Assembly (NCBI GenBank): GCA_036260415.1
Contig: DASZZX010000002.1
Coordinates: 1 to 17,133, forward strand
DNA: 17,133 bases
Direction of reading: 5' to 3'
DNA from: DASZZX01 sp036260415
Lineage (GTDB): Bacteria > Actinomycetota > Nitriliruptoria > Nitriliruptorales > JAHWKO01
Below, piece by piece: positions 1 through 7,952 of this stretch (position 1 is the first letter of the stretch; each line of letters starts with the position of its first letter). A model generated the notes under the pieces. The model did not search any database and had not been told where the DNA came from. It saw only the letters and a list, made by a program, of their open reading frames with translations. Made by a program: the position numbers and the translations under genes.

Positions 1-39
1 CGCGTCCGTGCCAGCCCCCCGGCGCGGTCCCGGCCCCCC

Positions 40-1254
40 GTGCCGCGCACCGCCAGGCTGCGTCCCCGTCGTCCGGTGCGCGACCGGCTGCGCAGCCGTC
101 TCGGGATGCCCCGGTCGGGTCGCTGGGATGGCGACGCGACCGTCCTCGCCGTGCTGGTGCTGATCCTGGTGGTCGTGGGGCTGGTGATGAGCTTGTCGGC
201 GTCGTTCGTGGACGCCGCCGAGGGTGGCGATCCCTTCGGCATCTTCGCCCGGCAGGCCGCATGGGCCGCCGTGGGCGTCCCAGCCTTCTTCGTCATCGCT
301 GCCACGCACCACCGCGTGTGGCGACCGTTGTCATGGCTGCTGCTGGCCGCCAGCCTGGCCGGTCTCGCTCTGGTGCTCGTGCCGGGGATCGGACTGTCCG
401 AGGGAGGCTCGGCCCGCTGGATCGCGCTCGGTCCGTTCGCGCTGCAGCCGTCGGAGCTGGCGAAGCTCGCCACGGTGCTGTGGCTGGCCGACGTGTACAC
501 CCGCAAGCGTGAGCTCGGACTGCCCGTGGACCGTGACCTCGGCCACCTGCTCGTGCCCGCCCTGCCTCTGCTCGGGCTGGAAGCGACCCTCGTGATGCTC
601 GAGCCGGACCTCGGGACCACCCTGCTGCTGGGGCTCGTGGTCGGGCTCGTCCTGTGGAGCGAGGGCATCGGGCTGCGGCCGCTCGCGGCGCTGGGCACGG
701 CGGGTGTGCTGTTCACGGGCGCGGCCGCCATCCTGGAGCCCTACCGATTCGCCCGCCTCACCGCCTGGTGGGAGCCGACCGCCGACCCGCTGGGCAACGG
801 CTACCAGCTGCTGCAGGCGCGCTATGCGCTCGCCTCGGGTGGCTGGTTCGGTCTCGGCCTCGGGTCGAGCCGTGGGAAGTGGAACTTCGTGCCCAACCCG
901 GAGACGGACTTCATCTTCGCGATCATCGGCGAGGAACTGGGACTCGTCGGGGCGGTGGCGGTCCTGCTGCTGTTCGCCGCGCTGCTGCTGGTGGGGCTGC
1001 GGGTCGCGCGCCGGGCGACCGACCGGTTCGGTCGCGTCGTGGCGTTCGCGGTCACCGGCTGGATCGTCGGCCAGGCGCTGGTCAACGCCGGCGCGGTGAC
1101 CGGTCTGCTGCCGATCACCGGGGTGACCCTCCCGCTGGTGTCGGTCGGCGGATCGAGCCTGCTGTCCACGCTGGTCGCGCTGGGCACCCTCGTGGCGGTC
1201 GCACGGAGCACGCCGCCGGCCAACGGCCGCCGCCGCCCGGAGGCGGTCGGGTGA
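40..1254 (+). CDS. ftsW: FtsW, septal SEDS peptidoglycan glycosyltransferase
   Basis: Polytopic membrane enzyme that polymerises lipid II into glycan strands at the division septum together with a class B penicillin-binding protein. After a basic, cytoplasmic N-terminus (residues 1-30) there are about ten hydrophobic segments. SEDS signatures are visible: GSARWIALGPFALQPSELAK (about 122-142), EPDLGTT (188-194), and PNPETDFIFAIIGEELG (285-301). Asp290 of TDFIFA should be the proposed catalytic aspartate by family comparison. The C-terminus has the usual PLVSVGGSS loop. GTG at 40 is the first start codon in the window, but the frame is open back to base 1, so the true start may lie upstream. 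FtsW rather than RodA is inferred from its position directly before murG. The length, 404 residues, is normal. Confidence 0.93.
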   Translation: MPRTARLRPRRPVRDRLRSRLGMPRSGRWDGDATVLAVLVLILVVVGLVMSLSASFVDAAEGGDPFGIFARQAAWAAVGVPAFFVIAATHHRVWRPLSWLLLAASLAGLALVLVPGIGLSEGGSARWIALGPFALQPSELAKLATVLWLADVYTRKRELGLPVDRDLGHLLVPALPLLGLEATLVMLEPDLGTTLLLGLVVGLVLWSEGIGLRPLAALGTAGVLFTGAAAILEPYRFARLTAWWEPTADPLGNGYQLLQARYALASGGWFGLGLGSSRGKWNFVPNPETDFIFAIIGEELGLVGAVAVLLLFAALLLVGLRVARRATDRFGRVVAFAVTGWIVGQALVNAGAVTGLLPITGVTLPLVSVGGSSLLSTLVALGTLVAVARSTPPANGRRRPEAVG

Positions 1255-1314
1255 GCGCGGCTGCGGAGGTGAGACGCCAGAGTCCCGCCGCCGTAGTTGC
1301 GGATGGGCTCGGAG

Positions 1315-1339
1315 GTCCTCGTCTCAGGTCGCCGAGGAC
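1315..1339 (+). promoter_or_regulatory. Inverted repeat in the ftsW-murG gap
   Basis: GTCCTCG (1315-1321) and CGAGGAC (1333-1339) form a perfect 7-base-pair dyad with an 11-base loop. It sits in the 106-base gap after ftsW, 21 bases before the murG start and just ahead of the purine-rich GAAGGTGG that probably serves as its ribosome-binding site. It could be an mRNA hairpin that adjusts murG translation or an operator. A chance dyad in GC-rich DNA is also possible. I see no convincing promoter in this gap. Confidence 0.3.
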
Positions 1340-1360
1340 AGGTCCGAAGGTGGTGGTCGC

Positions 1361-2536
1361 GTGACCGGCGCGGAGACCTCGGAGCGCCGGACGGTGCTGT
1401 TCGGCGGCGGAGGGACGGCGGGGCACATCTTCCCCGCGCTGGCGGTGGCGCGTGCCCTCCTCACCCTCGATCCGGGCGTGGAGGCGGTCTTCGTCGGCAG
1501 CCGCGACCGGCTCGAGGGCCGGCTCGTGCCCCAGGCGGGGTTCGCGCTGCACCACATCGACGTCCTGCCGGTGCCGCGGCGACTGTCGGCGAGCTTGCTG
1601 CGGCTGCCGTCGGCGGTGCGGGGGGCGACCGCACGGTGCGTCGAGCTGCTGCGCTCCTCCGCTGCGCTCGGCGCGGCCACGTTCGGTGGGTACGTCAGCT
1701 TCCCGCTGGCTCGGGCGGCCCACCTGGAGGGGCTCCCGCTCGTCGTGCACGAACAGAACTCCGTACCGGGCCTGGCCAACCGGGTCGCGGCACGCTGGGC
1801 CGACCGTGTGGCGGTTAGCTTCCCCGGCTCGGCGGACCGGCTGCCGCGGCCCGAGCGGGTTGCGGTGACCGGCAACCCGGTGCGCGAGGAGGTGCTCGCC
1901 CTCGACCCTGTCGCCGCACGACCCGACGCGCTGCGGCACTTCCGGCTGCACCAGAGCCGCCGCACCGTGCTGATCTTCGGGGGGAGCCAGGGAGCCCGCA
2001 CCCTGAACGCGGCCGCCGTGGGGAGCTTCGCCCTGTGGCGCGAACCGCGACGGGTGCAGATCCTGCACGCCGCCGGCCGCCACCTCTACACCGAGGCCCA
2101 GAACGGGTGGCAGGGGGCGCGCGACCGCGGGGAAGGACCGCTGGTGCGCTGCGTCGACTTCATCGACGACATGGCCGCCGCCTACGCCGCCGCCGACGTG
2201 GTCGTGTGCCGAGCCGGCGCCACCACCATCGCCGAGCTGACCGCGCTGGGCAGAGCCTCGGTGCTGGTGCCCTACCCCCACGCCGCCGGTGACCACCAGC
2301 ATCACAACGCCGAGGCGCTGCGCCAGGCGGGGGCGGCGCGCGTCATCGCCGACTACGACCTCGACGGCGCCGCGCTGGTCGCCGCCGTGGAGCCACTGCT
2401 GCTCGACGACGCGGAGCGCGAGGCGGTCGCGGCCGCGGCCCGCGCCTTCGGGCGGCCCGACGCCGCCGGGAACGTGGCCAGGCTGCTGCTGCAAGAGCTC
2501 GGCCGCGCACCCGCCCAGGGGAGTCGGTGGCGGTGA
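1361..2536 (+). CDS. murG: MurG, lipid II-forming GlcNAc transferase
   Basis: Peripheral membrane GT-B glycosyltransferase that adds GlcNAc from UDP-GlcNAc to lipid I, giving lipid II. The N-terminal loop GGGGTAGH (residues 15-22) is the family's GGTGGH motif with Gly replaced by Ala at one position. HEQNSVPGLANR (130-141) and GNPVR (171-175) follow. The C-terminal donor domain begins with LIFGGSQGA (204-212) and carries CRAGATTIAEL (283-293) and GDHQHHNA (310-317), which bind the UDP-sugar. GTG at 1361 follows GAAGGTGG and gives a 391-residue protein, slightly long for the family because of a short N-terminal tail. It lies 106 bases after ftsW and its stop overlaps the murC start. Confidence 0.95.
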   Translation: MTGAETSERRTVLFGGGGTAGHIFPALAVARALLTLDPGVEAVFVGSRDRLEGRLVPQAGFALHHIDVLPVPRRLSASLLRLPSAVRGATARCVELLRSSAALGAATFGGYVSFPLARAAHLEGLPLVVHEQNSVPGLANRVAARWADRVAVSFPGSADRLPRPERVAVTGNPVREEVLALDPVAARPDALRHFRLHQSRRTVLIFGGSQGARTLNAAAVGSFALWREPRRVQILHAAGRHLYTEAQNGWQGARDRGEGPLVRCVDFIDDMAAAYAAADVVVCRAGATTIAELTALGRASVLVPYPHAAGDHQHHNAEALRQAGAARVIADYDLDGAALVAAVEPLLLDDAEREAVAAAARAFGRPDAAGNVARLLLQELGRAPAQGSRWR

Positions 2537-3948
2537 GCCGGGCGAGCACCCCGTTCGATCTCTCCCGACCGCGCCGGGTGCACCTGGTCGGGGTCGGAGG
2601 TGCGGGCATGAGCGGGATCGCCCGGATGCTCCTGCAGCGCGGGCATCACGTCTCCGGCTCGGACCGGCAGGAGGGGAGGTCGCTGGACGGCCTGCGCGCC
2701 ATGGGTGCCACCATCCAGGTCGGCCACGATCCGGCGGTGGTCGACGACGCCGAGGTCGTGGTCATCTCGTCCGCGATCCCACCGGGCAACCCCGAGCTGG
2801 TCGCCGCGCGCAGCGCGGGCACCCCGGTCCTGCACCGGTCCGAGGCGCTCGCCGCCCTCATGGCCGGGCAGCGCGCGATCCTGGTGGCGGGGACGCACGG
2901 CAAGACCACGACCACCTCCATGCTCGTCGTGGCCCTGCAGGCGGCCGGGGCCGACCCCAGCTTCGCCATCGGTGGGGCTCTCAACGAGACCGGCTCCAAC
3001 GCCCACTCCGGCTCGGGCGAGCTGTTCGTGGCGGAAGCGGACGAGTCGGATCGTTCCTTCCTCGCCTACCAGCCCGACCTGGCCCTCGTCACCAATGTGG
3101 AGCTGGACCACCCCGACGCGTTCACGGACCTGGCCGACACCCAAGCCGCGTTCGGCGCGTTCCTGCTCCGCAGGGCACCGGGCGCTCCCGCCGTCCTGTG
3201 CCGTGACGACCCCGGCGCGGCCCGACTCGCTACGGACCCGGCGACACGTGGCCTGGGACCGGTCGTGACCTACGGAGAGGACCCACGGGCCGAGGTGCGG
3301 CTCGTGGCCACCCGCGCCACCGACGTGGGTGCTCCCACCGGCCGGTTGCGCACGGGGGGCGAGGACATGGTGGAGTTCTCACTGGCCCTCCCGGGACGGC
3401 ACAACCTGCTGAACGCGGCGGGTGCCCTGACCGCGTGCTGGCTGGTCGGCGTGGACGTGGACGCGGCGGCCCGCGGGCTGGCGTCGTTCACCGGCGTCCA
3501 ACGTCGCTTCCAGCGCCTCGGCTCGGCGGCAGGGGTGGAGGTGATCGACGACTACGCCCACCACCCGACCGAGCTGCGGGCGACGCTGGCGGGGGCGCGG
3601 GCGGTCGCACGCGGACGGATCGTCCTCGTGGTGCAACCGCATCGCTTCTCGCGCACCGAACGGTTGGGTGCCGAGCTCGGACGGGCCGCGGCCGGAGCAG
3701 ACCTGGTCGTGGTCACCGACGTGTACGGGGCCGACGAGGAACCCGTCCCCGGGGTGTCGGGTGAGATCGTCGCGGTCGCCGCACGCGCGGCCGGGGCGAA
3801 CGTGCTGTGGGTGCCGCACCTGGCGGACGTGGCGGCGCGCCTGGCCGACAAGCTGCGCCCCGACGACCTGGTGCTCGTCACCGGCGCGGGCGACGTCAGC
3901 CAGATCGGGCACGCGTTGCTGGCGCGGCTGCGAGGGCAGGACGGCTGA
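2533..3948 (+). CDS. murC: MurC, UDP-MurNAc:L-alanine ligase
   Basis: Cytoplasmic ATP-dependent ligase that adds L-alanine to UDP-MurNAc, the first step of stem-peptide synthesis. The N-terminal Rossmann domain has HLVGVGGAGMSGIA (about 17-30). The ATP-binding P-loop is GTHGKTTTTS (120-129). Later come EADESDRSF, the NVELDHPD Mur ligase motif, and DDYAHHPTE in the C-terminal domain. Length is typical (471 residues). Two GTG starts are possible, at 2527 and 2533. I chose 2533 because it makes the common GTGA overlap with the murG stop and lies nine bases after GGGGAG, whereas 2527 would leave only three. The order murG-murC-ftsQ-ftsZ without an intervening murB or ddl is usual for many actinobacteria. 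Confidence 0.94.
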   Translation: MSRASTPFDLSRPRRVHLVGVGGAGMSGIARMLLQRGHHVSGSDRQEGRSLDGLRAMGATIQVGHDPAVVDDAEVVVISSAIPPGNPELVAARSAGTPVLHRSEALAALMAGQRAILVAGTHGKTTTTSMLVVALQAAGADPSFAIGGALNETGSNAHSGSGELFVAEADESDRSFLAYQPDLALVTNVELDHPDAFTDLADTQAAFGAFLLRRAPGAPAVLCRDDPGAARLATDPATRGLGPVVTYGEDPRAEVRLVATRATDVGAPTGRLRTGGEDMVEFSLALPGRHNLLNAAGALTACWLVGVDVDAAARGLASFTGVQRRFQRLGSAAGVEVIDDYAHHPTELRATLAGARAVARGRIVLVVQPHRFSRTERLGAELGRAAAGADLVVVTDVYGADEEPVPGVSGEIVAVAARAAGANVLWVPHLADVAARLADKLRPDDLVLVTGAGDVSQIGHALLARLRGQDG

Positions 3949-3989
3949 CGCACCGCCACGACGGGCGAGTGGCGACGACGGGAGCGCGG

Positions 3990-4763
3990 GTGGACGACCG
4001 CATCGCGGAACGACGGGCTCAGGTGCGACGCGCGAGGACGCGCCGTCGGCGCCGCCGGACCTTGACGGCACTCGTGGCCCTCTTGCTGTTCGGCAGCGGC
4101 ACGTGGCTGGAGCGCAGCCAACTCGTGGCCCTGGCCGAGGTCGAGGTGGTCGGGGCCCGCCGGCTCGACCCGGACGTCGTCCGTGATGTCGCGGGCCTGA
4201 CGCTGGGAACGTCCACGCTGCGGCTGCGACTCCGGTCGGCGCGCCAGCGGGTCGAGGCCCTGCCACTGGTCGGCTCCGCGACGGTCCGCCGGGTCGATCC
4301 CCTCACCGTCCGCATCGCGGTGCGCGAACGACGTCCGGCGCTGCTGCTCGACGGTCGTGGTGCCGACGCGCTCGTCGACGCGGAGGGGGTCGTGCTCATC
4401 CACGGCGAGGCGTCCCCTTCCGGGGCGTTCGGTGGCGACCTGCCGACCCTGGTGAGCAGGGCACCGCCACCTCCCCCCGGGGCGTCGGTGACCGACGCCC
4501 CGGGCGTCGCCCACGCGTTCGCCGTCTACCGCGCGCTGCCCGGACCGCTGCGGGCGCGGGTGGACCGCTACCAGGCCGTCGCCGACGACGGCGTCGAACT
4601 CGTCCTGTCGGACGGGGTGCCGGTCCGGTTCGGCCGTGCCGACCGGATCGACGAGAAGGCACGCGCCCTCGGCGCCCTGCTGGAGGAACTGGCGGGTACG
4701 CCGGTGGCCGGCATCGACGTGCGTGCGCCCCGCAACCCCGTGGTCACCGCCGCCCAGGCTTGA
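3990..4763 (+). CDS. ftsQ: FtsQ/DivIB divisome protein
   Basis: Bitopic membrane protein that scaffolds the divisome and regulates septal peptidoglycan synthesis. From the start chosen here the protein has 257 residues: a very Arg-rich cytoplasmic segment (about 2-23), one membrane helix (about 24-40, TLTALVALLLFGSG), a POTRA domain (about 50-119, beginning VEVVGARRLDPD), and the FtsQ beta domain after it. GTG 3990 is preceded by GGGAG with a five-base gap. GTG 3969 is an alternative with a weaker site and would add seven residues. The frame also stays open into murC, but starts there would overlap it heavily. The sequence is poorly conserved, as is usual for FtsQ, so the call rests on domain pattern plus position between murC and ftsZ. 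Confidence 0.87.
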   Translation: MDDRIAERRAQVRRARTRRRRRRTLTALVALLLFGSGTWLERSQLVALAEVEVVGARRLDPDVVRDVAGLTLGTSTLRLRLRSARQRVEALPLVGSATVRRVDPLTVRIAVRERRPALLLDGRGADALVDAEGVVLIHGEASPSGAFGGDLPTLVSRAPPPPPGASVTDAPGVAHAFAVYRALPGPLRARVDRYQAVADDGVELVLSDGVPVRFGRADRIDEKARALGALLEELAGTPVAGIDVRAPRNPVVTAAQA

Positions 4764-4788
4764 CGGCTCCTGGGGTCGGGTCTAGCTT
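4760..4788 (+). promoter_or_regulatory. Candidate ftsZ promoter
   Basis: TTGACG (4760-4765) and TAGCTT (4783-4788) are separated by exactly 17 bases. This is a near-consensus housekeeping -35 and an acceptable TANNNT -10. The -35 overlaps the ftsQ stop codon. Transcription would start near 4795, giving ftsZ a leader of about 270 bases. A dedicated ftsZ promoter at this place is usual in actinobacteria. Seen by eye only; no start-site data. Confidence 0.55.
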
Positions 4789-4799
4789 CCACCCGTACC

Positions 4800-4825
4800 A
4801 GAGGTTGACATAAACATAAACCTCT
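4800..4825 (+). repeat. AT-rich inverted repeat downstream of the ftsZ promoter
   Basis: AGAGGTT (4800-4806) and AACCTCT (4819-4825) are perfect 7-base arms around a 12-base AT-rich spacer containing ACATAAACATA. A third related half-site, GAGGGTT, follows at about 4836-4842. The block is strikingly AT-rich for this genome and begins a few bases after the predicted transcription start. This placement fits an operator or the first hairpin of the ftsZ leader. TTGACA inside it (4805-4810) has no good -10 partner, so I do not call it a second promoter. Confidence 0.5.
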
Positions 4826-4842
4826 CGTTGAGCTTGAGGGTT

Positions 4843-5068
4843 GGGGTGCTCCGGGGATGGGCCCAGACGGGTGCGGGTCCCACCATTCTCTGAGTGGTCG
4901 TGCGGGGGCAGCGTCGCCGCTGTCCATCGAGCGGCTCACACACCTCACGCCCGCCCTGCCGTCAGCGGGGCACAGCCGCCGGGCGCACGCACGGCGGGAC
5001 GCGAGCGCCGGGAGGGACCCGGCGGCGGACCGGACGCATCGGATCGGTCACCACACTCAGGAGGCAGC
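4843..5068 (+). other. ftsZ leader region
   Basis: About 225 bases between the AT-rich dyad and the ftsZ start, GC-rich again and without a gene I can support. It ends with a strong ribosome-binding site, AGGAGG (5059-5064), four bases before the ATG. The ftsZ frame stays open upstream through this region, but the residues it would encode do not resemble FtsZ. Confidence 0.5.
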
Positions 5069-6250
5069 ATGGCGGCGACCCCCCAGAACTACCTCGCCGT
5101 GATCAAGGTCGTCGGTATCGGCGGTGGCGGCGTGAACGCCGTCAACCGGATGATCGACGTCGGTCTGCGCGGGGTGGAGTTCATCGCCATCAACACCGAC
5201 GCGCAGGCGCTGTTGATGTCCGACGCGGACGTGAAGCTGGACATCGGTCGTGACCTGACGCGCGGGTTGGGGGCGGGTTCCGACCCGTCGATCGGTCGTC
5301 AGGCGGCCGACGACCACCGTGACGAGATCACGGAGGTGCTCAAGGGCGCCGACATGGTCTTCGTCACTGCTGGCGAGGGCGGCGGGACCGGCACCGGCGG
5401 CGCGCCGATCGTGGCCGAGGTCGCCAAGGACGCCGGGGCGCTGACCATCGGCGTGGTGACCCGACCGTTCGCGTTCGAGGGCCGCAAGCGCAACGTGCAG
5501 GCCGAGGACGGCATCAAGCAGCTGAGGGACAAGGTCGACACGCTGATCATCATCCCCAACGACCGCCTGCTGCAGATCGCCGACGGCGAGACGTCGGTCG
5601 TGCAGGCGTTCCGGCTGGCCGACGAGGTCCTGCTGCAGGGCGTGCAGGGCATCACCGACCTCATCACCACGCCGGGGCTGATCAACCTGGACTTCGCCGA
5701 CGTGCGCACGGTCATGAGGGAGGCCGGCTCGGCGTTGATGGGCATCGGCAAGGCCCGGGGCGACCAGCGCGCCCTGGAGGCGGCGAAGCTGGCGATCTCG
5801 TCACCTCTGCTGGAGGCGTCGATCGACGGTGCTCGCGGCGTGCTGCTGATGCTGGCTGGCGGCAGCGACCTGGGTCTGTTCGAGGTCAACGAGGCAGCGG
5901 ACATCATCACGCAGGCGGCGCACCCGGAGGCCAACATCATCTTCGGGGCGGTGATCGACGACAGCCTGGGCGACGAGGTGAAGGTCACCGTCATCGCCGC
6001 CGGCTTCGATCGGTGGGAGGGGCCGGTCGAGCAGCAGGGCGCCTTCGTCTCCGAGCGCCCACGGGTGGAGGCGGTCCGCTCGCCGGCCGCTTTCCGCGCC
6101 GCGCCGCCGGTCGAGGACGACGAGGAGTTCGAGGAGCACGACGACGTTTTCCGTCCCTCTCCGATGGCAGGCGCCGTCCCGTCCACCCGACCGTCGGTCG
6201 TGATCGACGCCGACGAGGAGGACCTCGACATCCCGTCGTTCCTGCGGTGA
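5069..6250 (+). CDS. ftsZ: FtsZ, tubulin-like division GTPase
   Basis: Polymerises into the Z-ring at midcell and recruits the divisome; hydrolyses GTP between subunits. The GTP-binding features are all present: GIGGGGVNAVNRM (16-28), NTDAQAL (42-48), the tubulin signature GEGGGTGTGG (102-111), and the synergy loop NLDFADV (206-212) that completes the neighbouring active site. A variable acidic linker (about 320-380) leads to the C-terminal peptide DLDIPSFLR (385-393), which binds partners such as SepF. ATG 5069 is fixed by AGGAGG just upstream and by the typical N-terminus before the first GTPase motif. The product has 393 residues. Its stop overlaps a possible pgeF start codon. Confidence 0.98.
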   Translation: MAATPQNYLAVIKVVGIGGGGVNAVNRMIDVGLRGVEFIAINTDAQALLMSDADVKLDIGRDLTRGLGAGSDPSIGRQAADDHRDEITEVLKGADMVFVTAGEGGGTGTGGAPIVAEVAKDAGALTIGVVTRPFAFEGRKRNVQAEDGIKQLRDKVDTLIIIPNDRLLQIADGETSVVQAFRLADEVLLQGVQGITDLITTPGLINLDFADVRTVMREAGSALMGIGKARGDQRALEAAKLAISSPLLEASIDGARGVLLMLAGGSDLGLFEVNEAADIITQAAHPEANIIFGAVIDDSLGDEVKVTVIAAGFDRWEGPVEQQGAFVSERPRVEAVRSPAAFRAAPPVEDDEEFEEHDDVFRPSPMAGAVPSTRPSVVIDADEEDLDIPSFLR

Positions 6251-6252
6251 GC

Positions 6253-6990
6253 ATGACCGCCCCGGCGCACCTGGTCGCTCCGGTGCGGCTTGCTCAGGGC
6301 GTCGGCGCCTGGTTCACCGGTCGCGCCGCCGACAACCTCGCCCACCGTCGCCCGCACCAGCCGCGGCACCTGGCCAGGGCGCGCCGTGCGGTGGCGGCCG
6401 CAGCGGGCCTCCGGTCCCACGACCTGCATTTCATGCAGCAGGTGCACGGTGCGGAGGTCGGCGTGGTCACCGACGACACCGCGGTCGGGGCGGAGCTGCG
6501 CGGCGTGGACGTGCTCGTCACCGCGACGCCAGGGCGCGCCCTGGTGGTGCAGGTGGCGGACTGCGTCCCGGTGCTGCTGGCGGCCAGCGACGGTCCGGTG
6601 GCGGTGGTTCACGCCGGCCGCCGCGGTCTGCGCGCCGGCGTCGTGCAGGCGGCGCTGGACGGCGTGGCGGCGCTCGGGGCGCCACCGTCCTCGGTGCGCG
6701 CCGCCATCGGTCCCTCGATCGGCGGGTGCTGCTACGAGGTCCCGCCACAGCTGCGCGACACCTTCGCGGCTGAGCATCCCGCTGCGGCCGCGACCACCAC
6801 GTGGGGGACGCCGTCCCTCGACCTGCCCGCCGCCGTGTCCTCGATCCTCGAGAGCGCGGGGGCGAGGGTGGTGAGCGGCCCCCCGGGCTGCACCCGCTGC
6901 GACCCCGATCTGCGCTGGTTCAGCCACCGCGCCGACCCCTCGGCGGGACGCCAGGCGGGCATCGTCGTGCGTCGCCGCGGGAGGGACTGA
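6253..6990 (+). CDS. pgeF: PgeF/YlmD-type laccase-domain protein (polyphenol oxidase family)
   Basis: Member of the YfiH/YlmD family. Members have been shown to act on purine nucleosides, and E. coli PgeF to edit muropeptide precursors. Zinc-site residues are visible: His65 in QQVHGAEV, Cys104 in VADCVPVLL, and His120 in VVHAGRRG, followed by IGPSIGGCCYEV (152-163). The family usually reads HAGWRG, so the Trp is replaced by Arg here. At 245 residues the length is normal. ATG 6253 lies two bases after the ftsZ stop. GTG 6247, overlapping that stop as GTGA, is an alternative start. No good ribosome-binding site is seen, so translation is probably coupled to ftsZ. It overlaps yggS by one base. 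Confidence 0.9.
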   Translation: MTAPAHLVAPVRLAQGVGAWFTGRAADNLAHRRPHQPRHLARARRAVAAAAGLRSHDLHFMQQVHGAEVGVVTDDTAVGAELRGVDVLVTATPGRALVVQVADCVPVLLAASDGPVAVVHAGRRGLRAGVVQAALDGVAALGAPPSSVRAAIGPSIGGCCYEVPPQLRDTFAAEHPAAAATTTWGTPSLDLPAAVSSILESAGARVVSGPPGCTRCDPDLRWFSHRADPSAGRQAGIVVRRRGRD

Positions 6991-7811
6991 TGGCGCTGCC
7001 GGGACGTGCCGACGACGCGGCGGAGCCGGGGTTCCTCCCGCGGCTGGAGGACGTCCGGCGGTGCATCGCGGACGCCTGCCGGCGGTCGGGCCGCTCACCT
7101 GCGGCCGTGACCATCGTCGCCGTCACCAAGACGCACCCGCCGGAGGTGGCGCGGACCGCAGTGGCCGCCGGGGTCACCGACCTGGGAGAGGCCAGAGTGC
7201 AGGAGCTGCTGGCCAAGATGAGCCAGGTCGATGGTGCCCGCTGGCACATGGTTGGCCGGCTGCAGCGCAACAAGGCCCGGCAACTGGTGGGACGGGGTGT
7301 CCTCGTGCACTCGCTCGACCGACGTGAGCTCGCCGACGAGCTGTCCCGACGTGCGGCGGACGCCGGAGTGCTGCAGCGGGCCTTGGTCCAGGTCAACGTG
7401 GCGGGCGACGCGTCCAAGGCGGGCTGCCACCCCGACGAGGCGCTGGACCTGGTGGGCTACGCGCGTCAACTGCCCAACCTCGCGATCGAGGGCCTGATGA
7501 CGATCGGTCCTCTGCCGGAGCACGGAGGAGCGGGTCCGGACGCACGGGCGTGCTTCACGCGTCTGCGGGGGCTGCGCGACCGGGCACGCGCACGGTGGGC
7601 CGAGGTCACCCACCTGTCCATGGGCATGAGCGGGGACTTCGAGACGGCGGTGGAAGCCGGGGCCACGATCGTGCGGCTGGGTACGGTCCTGTTCGGTCCG
7701 CGCCGTGATGCCGGTCCGGGCGGCGGTGCCCGTCGCCGAACCGGCGGTGGCGCAGCGCGTCCGAGCACGGTGGCGTCGTGGCCGGCGAGCGGAGGACCGG
7801 ATGATGGATAG
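6990..7811 (+). CDS. yggS: YggS/YlmE-type PLP homeostasis protein
   Basis: Cytoplasmic pyridoxal-phosphate-binding protein of the alanine-racemase-like barrel fold (PLPBP family), involved in vitamin B6 homeostasis and, in some actinobacteria and cyanobacteria, linked to division-gene clusters. Lys47 in IVAVTKTHP is the expected PLP lysine. Other family motifs are LGEARVQE, WHMVGRLQRNKA, LVQVNVAGDASKAGC, GLMTIGP and LSMGMSGDFETAV. The start ATG 6990 overlaps the pgeF stop by one base and is preceded by GGGAGGG. The core ends near residue 239. The last 34 residues are a Gly/Arg/Pro-rich extension absent from typical members (about 230 residues), and its DNA runs into the repeat array that leads to sepF. 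Confidence 0.92.
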   Translation: MALPGRADDAAEPGFLPRLEDVRRCIADACRRSGRSPAAVTIVAVTKTHPPEVARTAVAAGVTDLGEARVQELLAKMSQVDGARWHMVGRLQRNKARQLVGRGVLVHSLDRRELADELSRRAADAGVLQRALVQVNVAGDASKAGCHPDEALDLVGYARQLPNLAIEGLMTIGPLPEHGGAGPDARACFTRLRGLRDRARARWAEVTHLSMGMSGDFETAVEAGATIVRLGTVLFGPRRDAGPGGGARRRTGGGAARPSTVASWPASGGPDDG

Positions 7812-7952
7812 CGTCCGGCGAGCGGAAGGTGGGACAGGGCGGGGACGGGCCCTCGACCGATGGAGCGACAGGGCGCTGGACCGTCCTCGAGCAGGGGAGC
7901 GGTCGGTGCACCGGACACCCTCGAGCAGCGGAGCGATAGGGCACTGACCATG
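7782..7952 (+). repeat. Degenerate 34-base tandem repeat array before sepF
   Basis: Four units begin at 7817, 7851, 7885 and 7919. Units two to four each open with CCTCGA at exactly 34-base spacing. GACAGGGCG occurs at 7833 and again at 7867, and as GATAGGGCA at 7935. GGAGCG recurs at 7862, 7896 and 7930. Units two and four agree at about 23 of 34 positions by hand count; the first is the most diverged. A 12-base exact repeat, CCGGCGAGCGGA at 7782 and 7815 (33 apart), extends the pattern into the yggS end. The sepF ATG is the last triplet of the final unit. Because 34 is not divisible by three, this is not a protein repeat. Confidence 0.6.

Noticed and set aside
1115..2494. 459-codon - strand open frame opposite ftsW and murG
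   Set aside because: Antisense shadow; both + strand genes carry all family motifs.
4841..5068. Upstream extension of the ftsZ reading frame by about 76 residues
   Set aside because: The extra residues do not resemble FtsZ, while ATG 5069 has AGGAGG at the right distance and gives the usual N-terminus.
5299..7098. Long - strand open frame opposite ftsZ, pgeF and yggS
   Set aside because: An antisense shadow caused by high GC at third codon positions; the + strand encodes clear family members throughout.
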